64,000 nucleotides of DNA from Distichodus sexfasciatus (lineage: Eukaryota; Chordata; Actinopteri; Characiformes; Distichodontidae), in contig JAVGVS010000411.1 in NCBI GenBank assembly GCA_032718565.1, positions 290,698 through 354,697 on the forward strand. The letters run 5' to 3'. Made by a program: the position numbers and the translations under genes. This document shows positions 25,654-37,800 of the stretch, one piece after another; within the stretch, counting starts at the first letter, position 1, and every line of letters starts with the position of its first letter. The notes under the pieces are model-generated. The model ran no database searches. It was not told where the DNA came from and saw nothing but the letters and a program-made list of their open reading frames with translations.

Positions 25654-27138
25654 GGTCTGCAGAATGTTTCAACATTGTGATGATCTATCAAAATGTTTTG
25701 GCATAAACCATTTTTTTTTCTAACTGCAACTGTAAGAAAAAATAGCAATTTTAAATTTTGCTCAAATATCGAGAAGTATGTATAAGCGCACAATAGGTCT
25801 GTAGCAACTTTAGTGGTCTTCTACCACACAGGCCCCCATCACAGCTCTGTCCCAAACCACAACACCTCCTTACTTTACCCACACAAACAAGGAACACAAA
25901 GATGAATGCAAGAGCCTCTTTCTTCTGGATTTAATGAACTGCCTCTGTACACACACCAAGCCCATTTCCCCTTTACGCCCGTCCCTCTTCATTGTCCCAC
26001 CAAAGACCCGGCTGACAAAGAGAAGCTACACATTAACGCATCCTCCGGTGCCGTCCAAGCACCCCAGCGCCGTTCAGCTGTCCCACCCCAGAGTCTGGTG
26101 CAGGGCTGCACGGGTAAGGGGGTGACATGCAGGTCAGGGTACATTAATTGCCCCCCACCAGAGCGGTGAAGAAGAGGTGTTAGGGAGAAAAAACATAAGA
26201 GGAAGACGGTAAAAGCTGTCACCTCTTGCAGTGATGGAAAGGGTGCTACGTTACTCGGGACAGCCAGCTGCAGCGGACGCAGCGCTAACGGGGCGGCTTG
26301 CTGTGTGTTTTCAGTCAGTTAAATAAAAGGTCAAAGGCTACAAAGCTGGCAGGTAGGTGTGTGTATGAGTGTGAGAAGTGCAGCTGGATGGAGGATGCTG
26401 GGTAAGCGAGATTTTTTTGAGCAGCTTTTTAGGATGACGTTTGAACCCATAGTGAGCAGTTAAGACTTTTAACTCCTCATTAGAATGGGTTCAAAGGCAA
26501 ATGGTCATAAATAAGTGGAAGACAGATGAAGGGTGGACATATGAATAAACACAAGCGAGGAGGATGAATTTCGCAACACGTGTTTTCCCAATACCCCAGG
26601 TTTTTAATTGTTACATTTTAATTCATGATCAACAATATTTATTTAATTGTTTTATTTATTTACAGTATATATTTTTTCTAATAAGAGATTTAAATATATA
26701 AACTGAATCGTAAACATAGATTTTCTTGGAATAGGTCAGTTATAATGGGCTTTAAAAGGATTATATTTATCTATATTCGTAACATTAGGCCTGAATGCAG
26801 TTAAATTAAAAATCCACTTGTTCATTCAGTATTTTTAGAGAAACTTTAAAAGTGCCTATTCCATTGCTAAATTTAATCTGCTATTGTTCAACTATTAGCC
26901 AAAGTGTGCCTTGTATCCTGCACCAAGATCAGCTTTGTAATTTTTATATTAATGCAAGAGTAGAGAATATAACCATGATGACCTGAACCTGAAAAGCTAG
27001 TGTGCTTTAATACATAAGATCAGTGTTAATGTTTTAGATTATTGTACATTAAGGGGGCTCAACAACAGAACAATCCAATATACAAAGATGTCTGTACAAT
27101 TAATAAATAATTCATAGACACTCTTCCTGAAACAACTT

Positions 27139-27200
27139 GGGGTTAGGATTAGAACCCCCAACCTCTTGGAGACGAGCATCCTACCACTAGACCATCACTA
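27139..27200 (-). repeat. tRNA-derived SINE fragment
   Basis: The reverse strand reads GATGGTCTAGTGGTAGGATG (A box) and later GGGGGTTCTAATCC (B box), a tRNA-like head. The body is short and decayed. Confidence 0.6.
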
Positions 27201-27584
27201 TCAATCTATGATCTCCCACTTTGACTCAATCCCTCCTTCTAGTTATAGTACAACAATGACTATAATGAGCACCATCTTCATCTACTTAGGATTGTGCTTC
27301 TGTCTCACTGTGACATCAATCTCTCATATGATTAAAAAAATCAGGACAGAATTTGACCTTTGGGCAACTTATGTTGATTTGTTATGCATCATGAACATCA
27401 AATTCTAAAACCCTGTCTTGTGCTTTGAGGCAGCAGTGATCGATGAAACCTTTTGTCAATCTGAGAGAAATAGTGAAACCTTCCAAACACCACACACGGG
27501 CTCCATCTGCTGGTCAGTTGTGTGTTTTACAAAGCAGAAAATGTGAGCACATGATTATGAAAGCCTTAGTAAGTGGTAGAGTTA

Positions 27585-28195
27585 TAGTCGAGATGACCTA
27601 AACCGAGACCAAGTCCTGACCGAGACAAGACCAAGACTCCGAAAGGGCCAAGACTGAGAGCAGGGTGGGCCGAGACTGAGACCGGGCCAATGCTCATGTT
27701 ACAAAACATGACAAATAAGTGGAACATTCAAAGCCTTAGCAGCCTTCAAAATGAGCTGAACAAAGCAAAGTCAGAATTCTGAGATAAATGTTTCTTTATT
27801 TTCTAACATTATAAAACTGGGGAAATATGTTTTCTGATCAATTGAAAATGAGAAATACTAAAGTTTTGGGTAATTCTGAGCCGATTTGAACTCATTCTGG
27901 CCTATAAAATGAGCTGCTTTTGGCCTTTCTGGACGAGAACTACATTTTTGCACATGATGGCGTTCCACACGAGAGTCGCGAGTGCTAACGTGTGTGTTTT
28001 TACGCAATTACTTCAGTTTTTGTTAAAGGAATTACTCGGTCTTAAAGAGTTAATAGTATTATTCTCCGAGCTGTGGTCTCGAAATTAAATCCCGAGTCCC
28101 CTCTGCCCGAATCCATGACAAGACCGAGTACAAATACAGGCGATTCCGAGACAAAACCGAGACCTTCGAAAACTGAGAGACAAGATGACGGAGCT
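27585..28195. repeat. GAGACC-rich dispersed element
   Basis: Both ends consist of degenerate CCGAGAC/GACCAAG repeats (27,592-27,690 and 28,070-28,185) around a 380-bp unique core. It resembles a nonautonomous DNA transposon common in fish. No coding sequence. Confidence 0.45.
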
Positions 28196-28764
28196 CCAGT
28201 TTCAGAATACAAGATTCTCTAAATATACGACTGTGTATGTGTCACATAAAAAACTCGAAGCACCAAGATTCCCTAGACCTTGTTATTTGATATGGTCTGA
28301 AGCAAAAAAAATGAAAGAGTAACCGTCTTCAGTCTTGGGGCTATCGAGAAATTATTGTTGAAAATGAATAATCTCTTGACTAATCATTATACTGTCTGCT
28401 TTGCCTGCTTAGTTAATACAGAAACATATATTCAAAAATCTTTACTCTCTCATAGGGAACAATAGTGAATTTTAAAAAGCAGTCTTCTACAAATGGTATA
28501 TTTTTAATTATTTGTTCATAGGTTTGTGTAAATGTTAAAATACATGCTAAACTGCATTGCAACCTTGCAGTTCCCCATTCCAAACTTGTTTCTGGTATTT
28601 GGGGAATTTCTAAATTAAAAAAACAACCACACAACAAAGCTTATCTATAGTGTGAACACATTTCACTGTCAGTTTTTCCCACATTCACTGTCAACTATTG
28701 CCCAAGAGTGGAAAGGTACATTTCTGAGAAGACAATTTAAGTAAACCTGCTCTTGAAAAAAAGA

Positions 28765-28985
28765 AAACCAACTGGAGTGGTTTTTCAGATTTATACATTC
28801 AGGTTCTAGGAAGTCACATGTTTGGAAGCAGGCTATAAAACATTTGCAGACGTCCTGCATCAAAAGATCTATAAAGAATCTTTTAACTTGTTTCCTCGCA
28901 GCTCTCAAGACAGAGATTCAAGTTTGCTTTTACAGAAGACAAAATCAACTTGCATATCTTGGTACCCTAAAAGAATCAGGTAATA
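28765..28985 (+). promoter_or_regulatory. Unit A promoter and 5' leader remnant
   Basis: A TATA box (CTATAAAA, 28833-28840) is followed by a leader-like segment. The block is paralogous to 32,975-33,195 upstream of unit B. Both share GGTTCTAGGAAG / GATCTAGGAAG motifs before the box, and CTCAAGACA and CAACTTGC after it. This suggests A was once a transcribed gene of the same class as B. Confidence 0.6.
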
Positions 28986-29003
28986 TCCAAGCTATAGACA
29001 ACA

Positions 29004-29250
29004 GGGGCAGTTGGTGGCATAATGGTAGGGTGTTTTCCCCGTGATCAGAAGGTTGCCGGTTCGAATCCAGGGCCGGTAAAGTTACAACTGAGGTACTCAT
29101 GAGTAAGGTACCATCTCCAAGCACTGCTTCCCGGGCACTTAGCTGCCCACTGTTCCTTCACGGATGGGTTAAATGCAGAGGTCACATTTTATTGTGGTGC
29201 GCTGTGTGCTGTGCTGTGTTCACAAGGACAAATAATCACTCACTTTCATT
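29004..29250 (+). repeat. tRNA-derived SINE, family 1, copy 2
   Basis: Full-looking copy: head GGGGCAGTTGGTGGCATAAT, B box GGTTCGAATCC, tail ending in AATAATCACTCACTTTCA. It sits between the unit A promoter and the broken core exon. Confidence 0.9.
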
Positions 29251-29538
29251 TTGTTGTAGTAATGTGATTTAAACTTTCTTTGAAATTTGTAAAGTGGGAA
29301 AGTGGGAATTTGTAAAGTTAGAAACCACCCATCATGACGCTTGGAGAAGTTCGGATACAAATGCAGGAGTAAAAGATTCAAGTTTGTTTAATGACAGAAG
29401 CACATGAAACACAACCACGAAGAGAGAACAGCACATTGTTAAAATTGTAATTACAGTTAGTCTACAGCGGGGTTGTTTGGTGTGTCACTTCCTGGTTTGT
29501 CGTGTCATGGGTTGGGTTTCACATTCCTAATGTGGAGG

Positions 29539-30410
29539 GTTGGGAGGGTTGCTGGAGGTTGAAGGTACAGCCAAATACCTGCATGATTCTAAATCGTCAG
29601 CTCTTCAGTCGAGGATTACCATGCATTACAGTCAGACCACAAGGTTTGAGCAACTCACCGCGGCTAAGCTCGGGAGACTCACATATCCACAGGTTTTTGA
29701 CCAGCAGTTGGCTACTCATGTGGTTACAGGTGTACTGTTTGGAGCTCAGGCCTTAATGGTGTTTGATCAAACAGCAACAGACATTACATAGAAACAAAAG
29801 ATTGGTCAAGAGGTTGCCATGTTTCAGCATCGAGGGTGAAGGGAAAGTTGACATGAATGACGAGGAAAAGATCACAGCTGAGAACATCAGTGTGACATTT
29901 TATGGTGACTATGAGCTTAAGAAGCAATCCTACAACATACATGGAGGCCATTAATGTGTACAAGACGTTGCCTCAACATCTGAAAGAGGGGGAGGATGAT
30001 GCTGTACCACTAAGGGTGTGGCTATATCCCCTCAATCTGCCGAATGATAAGGCAGCCATATTGTTGAGGGAAATCAGTGCAAGTTTGGTAAATAAAAGTG
30101 AAGATGCACTGGAGGAGAAGGGAAATGTAGAGAGGAGATGTGGTGATTTGATAAGAAGCACAGCAGCAGACCTGGTACAATAATTACAAAATGGAATTCC
30201 AGAATAAACTGCAAACAGCCTTCCCTCAAGTTCAGAATGGGGAATTTGGTGAGGATATATTGGTTGAATACTTGGAAGCCGACAACAACTCTCCCTTTAA
30301 TGTAAATAAAGTAAACCAGTGGTTAAAAGGTCAGTACTGAATTAAGAATACTGACATCCTACACTAATGAGCTGGACGGGATCAGAGTCTACAGACAAAC
30401 TCAATAGTCA
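29539..30410 (+). pseudogene. Unit A: truncated SNTX-like core pseudogene
   Basis: Homologous to the large core exon of units B and C, beginning only at the GGLLEVEG region. The first ~45 codons of that exon and exon 1 are absent. Relative to B it has a stop created in the ...DIT segment (29,788), a deletion of about 20 bp just after it, a small frameshift near 29,920, and a ~40-bp deletion near 30,170. The match stops near 30,410 (ELDG region). From about 30,440 the sequence matches the flank of B downstream of its lectin exons (around 41,020). The thioredoxin, FN3 and lectin parts were therefore removed in one deletion. No functional product is expected. Confidence 0.88.
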
Positions 30411-30439
30411 CGGATTTCAAACCGTCTCCATCTTATTTG

Positions 30440-32420
30440 CAGAATGTTAAACTGTTGATCTGAACTGTAGCTTTAATCTCTATTTAGCCTACTGTGAAAA
30501 TGCATTAGTTTACACACTGTTCTCAGAGGTCTTTCTGGATGAGATTACGTGATTGTTTGGACATATTACATCAGTTCATTTTACAGAATAAACACAGAGA
30601 ACCTGCAGAAATGAAAGTAACCTGAAACGTAATCTTTCTTTAACATATACACTGAAAAAAGGGAATGTGCCTTTATTAAGTTAACTAAAATGAATCATAT
30701 GGATTGGACTTAATATTTTAACGTTTCCACTGAAAATCTGATTTTACTGTGTTAAGTCAAAACAAAACGCATCAAATAACACAAAGGAATAAGGACAGCC
30801 TAACTCAAATGATCCATGTGGAACCAATGTCCATTATTCAATCAAGTAAATCCAATGAATCTTTTTTTTCAGTGTAGATTATGATGCATTTACCTACGCT
30901 TTACATTGCCTAAATCATATTAATTATCTAACAGTAATCAGTTGATTGTCATGTTATCATGGTATCAGTTATGTAAACAGTTGTTTATCAGTATGTCAGT
31001 TGCTGTAAGCTTTTGTAATTACCCATTACAGGTTTCGTACTATCTACTATCGAAGATATCATTCTATCTTCGTAAACAATATTTTTATGGAGGTGTTTAG
31101 TTTCGCAGTTACAATAAATATTGACATGCATTTGCAAAATGTTTTTCAGGTTCATTCACAAACCTTCATATACAAGTACAGATCACGTAATGCGTATTTC
31201 TGTTCAGTATTTTGCTAATGAAAATTGTGTTCAGTGCGAGCAATTTTCTTTTTACGGGTGTAAATGGAGAAGTACACATATAAATATATATGGCACTATT
31301 CTGGCTCCATACCTCTGCTCTAGCCTCTTCAGTTGCTGCCGAGTGTATCACCATTAGTTGCGCAACCTACCATGGCGGAGTGTGTTGAAAAGGAATGAAC
31401 ACCTCTCCTCCAGTTCAGCCAAGAGCAAAGCATAATTCATCGATTGCAAATGGTGTTGGTCCGGTTTAACGCCTAGATCAGGTAAACAGATAAACAGATT
31501 TTCTTGCTGTCAGAAATTGTGACAACGTGTGAAGGAAGTTTCAAAAAGTGTGTCTCACGCTCATTGTGTTGACAGCCAAAGAAATTTTAGGGGAAACTGA
31601 ACTGCATAACAAGGAACTAAATAATTCAACTAATGGGCTAACCAAACAAGACAGACCACGAGTAGGAGTTTAAACAGAGTACTAAACATAAACAGTTAAA
31701 CAGTAATCATGACACTAAAGCAAAATAAAAGAACCAGTTCCGACAAACAGGAGAGAAATAATAGAATGACGAACAAGACGAGCTCCAGTGGCCGGTTGGG
31801 GAAATGTCCGGAGGCAGCCGTGACAAATTCCCTCCCAAGATGAGTTCATAAAACTTTAAATTCTAATAGAAATTACACACATAGTTTTTATTCTTCCAAC
31901 CGGTCAATATTAAGGATGAAATGTTCACTTGTTGCCTTGTATATCACTGTCAGGCACTGTTGTAAGGGGATAATCAATGTCATTCTCAGTGGTCATTCAT
32001 TGCTCGTAACGTTATAACTGGTCGGTCTATATACATCATACAAAGTCGAGTCATTTTCCTAATTTCTTTATAGTTTGCTTTAAAAAGCCAGATTTAGTTG
32101 TGCTTTTTGAGTCGTCATGAGGAATTGTATTTACTATTACCATAGTGTTATAAAATACCATACATTAAAAACTGAGCATGTTTAATACAGATTTAACACA
32201 GACCCCCAGATGAGTCTTGCAAAAATCAATGTTGTGAAACAGGCACAGTTCAAAACCTGTAGAGACGGTCCGCAAATCAATCAAATCCAAATCGGGATGC
32301 AAAAAGAGAAAACTGTTCAGAAATACAGTATAAAACAATGGCCAGTACACAAGAGGGGGACTACCTTCTATATCTGGACTGAAACTTTACAATGATAAAT
32401 TCCTACACAGCTTCATTATT
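30440..32420 (+). other. Unit A 3' flank, paralogous to the unit B 3' flank
   Basis: Blocks at 30,440-30,660, 31,960-32,160 and 32,200-32,350 match 40,770-41,250, 41,270-41,460 and 41,475-41,580 at moderate identity. 31,000-31,850 is unrelated sequence, probably inserted repeats. No exon. Confidence 0.6.
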
Positions 32421-32974
32421 TAAAATCGAATGTAACACTAATATACAGTACATACTACGTAAAGGTACGCTCAAAACAACAAAATAAGCACAATTTTTGA
32501 ACTTACAGTAAAAGAGGAATGAGAGAATACAAATGTTATCTATAGGACCATACACTGTAAGGATTGCTTAGAGAGAAAAAAAATCATTCTACAGTTTATT
32601 GTTGTTGTTGTTTTTTTATAATTTGTTAATGGGTTTTTGTGAATGTAACTTATTAATGTGTGTGTACTTCAACTTTGAGGTGTGGTAAACAGAGTGTGAA
32701 TAGTTGCTGTAAGACACAAATGTCTGCACTGCAACTGATGGTACCAAAGGTAATGCAGTGCCAAAGTGGAAGTGGAATTTAATGTCACAAGAAAACCTCA
32801 ATGATGAAACATAACTGGAAGACAGCATTTTATTTGACCAAAAGACAAAAAGTCAACTGCAAAAAGCATTTAAAAATGCAAAATGAGACTGTTGTTACTC
32901 TGGAAATGACATTTTGTAAGATTCTCAGGAGGGTGGACTCAACATAATTTCAGTAGAACTGCCAATACTTTCAC

Positions 32975-33193
32975 AAGAAAGAAAACCAACTGGAGCAGTT
33001 TTTCACGCCTACAGATTTGGATCTAGGAAGACACGCGGGTGAACTCCAGCTATACGTATTTACCAGAAGAGCAGGATGGTGTCTTTTGCAAACTTAATGT
33101 ATCAGAAACTTAAAATCCTTAACATTCTTCATTTCAAATCTCAAGACAAAGACAGCATTGACTTTCAAGAGGAAAGAAAACAACTTGCAAAAA
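32975..33193 (+). promoter_or_regulatory. Unit B promoter and noncoding first exon
   Basis: Paralogous to the unit A promoter. A weak TATA-like CTATACGTATT lies at 33,050-33,060. A leader runs to CTTGCAAAAA followed by donor GTGAGTATT at 33,194. It would join the coding exon at 34,850 across an intron carrying a solo LTR. Start site inferred. Confidence 0.5.
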
Positions 33194-33665
33194 GTGAGTA
33201 TTAAAACCACAATTAAAGTGTTTATTTAAATCAGCACTAACCTTAGTACAGTACATGTGAAAGCTTGTGACGTTATAGGTGACGCTGGAACAATGTTTTA
33301 AAAGTAGTTCCAAACAAACATCAACTTAATCATTATTTATTTAATAACTTCATAAATCAAAACTTGAATGTATTAAATGTTTTGATAGTACTATATTATA
33401 TAATTTACCTTTACATATTTAGATCGAATATTTGGTATGCAAACAAATAATTAGTACGAGTAAAGCGCGATCAACAGTATGATCTAGTGGTATCTTTCAT
33501 GAATTAAGTCTACAACAATTAATAAATATTAATGAATTAATGGATAATATAACTGCATACTAACTAAAATTTACTGTTATGTAATGTATTACAAAACATC
33601 ACTAATTCACAATAATTCTTTTGGTCCATGAAGCAACATTAACATCTCAAAGTTAATTGTTTTGG

Positions 33666-34630
33666 TGTCAAGGGGCGTGCGGTTGCGGTGAGGAGAGGGA
33701 AGGGAATGAGGACGCAATTGCAGGCCACGTAAAAGGGTTTATTGAAGGGTAGGTGGAACACAAAAAGGGGAACAGTCCAAAAACACCAAAACAAGCAGAC
33801 AGTAACAAACGAAAGATGAGGCCCGTGCTCCCAGTTGTAGCCGCTGGAGGTAAGGTTGCAGAACATCCCCGAGTAACCTGGAACAAGCGTAGCCCTCACG
33901 CTTGAAGACTCAGGAGGCAAACGAACAATGGCCCAGACTCTGTAGCCTCCAAGGCCGTCTGGCCAGCCAAGGAGAAACACACTGGGAGACACGAGCCTAG
34001 GGAGAAAACACAAGAGAGGAATGTGAGCATGAGGAGAACAAAAGGGGAATCCAAAAGGAGAACAAAAACCAAACCAGATTCAAAAAAGGGTCCAAGGTCC
34101 AAAGTGCAGGAGCAGAGCAGGAAGGGTCCAGGATATCCAACAGATGAATCACACTGAGCCAGGAACAACCACACACAATGTATGAGGGAGACAGACTTAG
34201 AGACACTTGGGTTAAACTGGCTTAAATAAGGCCACAGAACTCAACAAACGAGTGCTCTCACCAATCCCTGAACTCAAGGCAGAACGAGACACAGCTGAAC
34301 TCAATAATAAGCGAGTGGGTGTTCTACACTGATCCTAACCTACTAGGTAGGGAACACGCAGTGCATACAACATACCAGGAAGTAGGTGCGCTCTAAACAG
34401 AGAGTGAACTACTCGGGAGGGCACACGAAGTGTAGACTCAAAACCCGGAAGTGAGGAGCAAGCTAACATAGACAGCTAAGGCTAACCCGAAGAGACATGA
34501 GGAGCAAACACACACACACACCAGACACACCACACCAGAAGTGAACCCAGGAGACAGGAAACAAACACACAGACACTTATCCTGGGTTCAAGGTGGCACG
34601 GTCCCGTCTAAGTTGGGCGGGACCGTGACA
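33666..34630 (-). mobile_element. Solo LTR, 965 bp, with 5-bp target duplication
   Basis: The element starts TGTCA and ends TGACA (TG...CA) and is flanked by TTTGG at 33,661-33,665 and 34,631-34,635. On the minus strand AATAAACCC lies near the 3' end, as expected for an LTR polyadenylation signal. No internal retroelement coding sequence is present. Several long open frames inside it are chance. It sits in the 5' intron of unit B. Confidence 0.7.
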
Positions 34631-34851
34631 TTTGGTTAATTATACATTGAGATAAAATAATCTGGAAGTATCCACGCTATACACATCCTTTGCAATACAG
34701 ACAATATTGTTTTTGTGATTATACATTTTTAAAATTGAGATAAAAGTGGCTTTATTCAGAAAAATAAGCAACAAAAATGCATTCACTTTTTATTATTTTT
34801 TTTTTTCCATGAGATGATAATACTACGTTTCTATTGTTTTGTTACACAGTC

Positions 34852-37800
34852 ATGTATTACCAATCTATGGAGGTGGCAGCACTCGGAAGACCATTGTATC
34901 TTGGAATGCTGTACGATTGTCGCAATGATTCCCTTATTCCAGGTAGAATCTCTGCTTTGTCACTTATGGTGCAGAGTAACTTTAATAATTTCATAAAATA
35001 AACTTTAATAACATTTTAGTTGTGACTAAAGGTTCAAAAATATATGGTCGCATAAGGATACAGTGGATTCAAAAAATCGAATTGAATTGAAAATGCAGAT
35101 TGTCTGGATATTAAATCAATATTTACCATTCATATCTTATTATAATGTCAATGATAAAATTGTCATAAATGTGAGATATTCAAATTTTCAACACGTGGAC
35201 TAACTTAAAATACAATGTCACATACTGAGAAGTTATTTTCCAGATTGGCTTCCTTGCTGTCATTCTGCCAATGATTTAATCATCAATTCCATCACTCTAG
35301 GTGTCACTTTGTGGGATAAAAAAGCATTACAAGAGGATAAAGATGTTCATCGAAAGCCTAAAACCTCTTTAAAGTTTTCTGCCTCTGAGTCACTCAGTGA
35401 CAAGACCAGTCTCTTAGATGTGAACGCATCCCTAAAAGCCAGTTTTTTGGGAGGGTTGGTGGAGGTTGAAGGTGCAGCCAAATATCTTCATGATTCTAAA
35501 TCGTCAGCTCTTCAATCGAGGGTTACCATGCATTACAGTCAGGCCACAAGGTTTGAGCAACTCACCATGGCTCAGCTTGGAAAAATCACATATCCACAGG
35601 TTTTTGACCAGCAGTTGGCTACTCATGTGGTTACTGGTGTACTGTTTGGAGCTCAGGCCGTAATGGTGTTTGATCAAACAGCAACAGACATTACAGAGAA
35701 ACAAAAGATTGAGGGAAATCTTAAGGTAATGGTTGAGAAGTTGCCATGTTTCAGCATCGAGGGTGAAGGGAAAGTTGACATGAATGACGAGGAAAAGAAT
35801 ACAGCTAAGAACATCAGTGTGACATTTCATGGGGACTATGAGCTTGAAAGCAATCCTACAACATACATGGAGGCCATTAATGTGTACAAGACGTTGCCTC
35901 AACACCTGAAAGAGAGGGAGGATGATGCTGTACCAATAAGGGTGTGGCTATATCCCCTCCATCTGCTGAATGATAAGGCAGCCATGTTGAAGAGGGAAAT
36001 TAGTGCAAGTTTGGTGGATAAATGTGAAGCAGTACTAGAGGAAATTGGAGATGTAGAGAGGAGGTGCAATGATTTGATCAAAAGCACAGCAGCAGACAAC
36101 TTCCATGAAATAAAAGACAGACTGCAAACGTTTCGGACCTTGTACAGTAATTACAAAATGGAATTCCAGAAAAAGCTGCAAACATCTTTACCGAAAGTTC
36201 GGAATGAGGAAATTAGTGAGGCTACATTGGTTGATTACTTAAAGGCCCACAACAACTCCCCCTTTAATATTAACAGAGTCAACGAGTGGTTAGAAAATGT
36301 CAGCACTGAATTAAGCATACTGACATCCTACACTAATGAGCTGGACGGTGTCAGAGTTGCAACATCTACAGGCCAACTCAATACCATCCTGTTTGATCCT
36401 GGTGTTGATGCGGTGGTGTGTTTTTCTTTCACATCTCTGAAGTACCCCGACACATACCTGGATGAACTTTCACACTACCCTGGAGGAGTCAACGTGTTAT
36501 ATACTCTTATGATCTCTAAAGATCTGGAAGAATCAGAGGAAAGATGTCAGACCAAACAAGAACCTCTTTGGTTTGCTTTGCCTGAAATATCCAAGAGCAT
36601 GAAACAGAATCTTTCTCTGTTCAAAAGTTTTTCAAAGGCCAAAAAAAATCAGGAGAGAATTCGCTTGGTCATTGCCTCCGTAGCTGACCCTGCAAATCCA
36701 GGTGCATCCATCCAGTATTATGAAAATGGAAAGCTCACTGATCCCAAGTTCCAGCCAGTGTCCAAGCCACCTCCACCAACTGTGAAGATCCAGAGAGACA
36801 CTGTTACAGTCACACTTCAGAAATCTCCATGTGGTGAGACGAAATGTTTTAGAGTAGAATATAAAACAGCAGGGTCAGATGTATCATGGGATTCTGTGGT
36901 CACCCCTGATGCAAGCACAGTCTTTTCATTTAAACTACCTGGACTGCCCGGCAGGAACAAATACCTTTTTCGCTACAGAATTGTCAGTGCTGTGGAAGAG
37001 AGTGAAGAAAGTGATTCTGTTTGTGCTCACAATGAATGTGAGTATGTTGACCTCTTCCCTATCAATACATAAACTCCCACCCCCAACTCACATTACTTGT
37101 AATTAAAAACCTGATGGATAAATATTTTGGACTTTATACACTGCCTTCCAAAAGTTTGGACAGTATTGCCAAGAATCCTTTTTAATTTGTGATAATGTTG
37201 CACTGATAAGGGACAACACAAACTACGAAAACATATTTTATTACATAAACAGTTTATTGAACTGTTTATACATAGAGAATACTTAAATTTTGGATTCATC
37301 AAAATATCCACCATTAGCAGCTATTACAGCTCTGCATAATCTGGGCATCCGAGCTGTCAGTTTATTCAAAACTGCTTGCACCTGGCCATGTTGTCAAGAA
37401 ACACATGGAAACTCTCTATAAGATGGGCCAAACAAGTCATTTGATTGGCAACAGCTGTTTGTAACCTATCTGACCTACACTGTGTTCTAATTGGCAATTA
37501 AGTTTAAAACACAATGAACCAATCAGTTGTTGAAGCTATTAAGGTATGCTCACCCAAAAATCTTTTAAAAACCAGGGCCAAGTTTAAACCAGTAACCAGA
37601 CAGTAACCAAACCCTACTTTGCTAGGGGAGTTTCCAAACTTTTGGAGGGTAGCGTATATCTTATTATTTGCCTTCATTTCCTTATATATATTAAGGAAAT
37701 TAAAAAGTAACTTGAGTTACACAAAACACTCATGTCTGTGTGACAGCTGCCCTCCTGTGTTCATTAATAGCGCAGAGTGAACTACGGCAGCACTTCACCA

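Larger units (their letters stand above)
22100..26400. other. Gene-poor interval with high-complexity blocks
   Basis: No exon is supported. Several blocks are unusually balanced in composition and free of repeats: 22,195-22,330, 23,740-23,840, 25,155-25,320 and 26,230-26,345. They contain homeodomain-type cores (TAATTAAG, TTTAATTAACC) and HMG-type cores (ATTGTTAATG). This is how conserved noncoding elements look, but only a comparison can show it. Confidence 0.3.

Noticed and set aside
33639..34206. Overlapping minus-strand frames of 70-124 codons
   Set aside because: They lie inside the solo LTR and match no retroelement or host protein.
35504..35905. 133-codon minus-strand frame (and its counterpart at 47,287-47,676)
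   Set aside because: Antisense shadow of the SNTX-like core exon. Its presence in both copies follows from the conservation of the sense strand.
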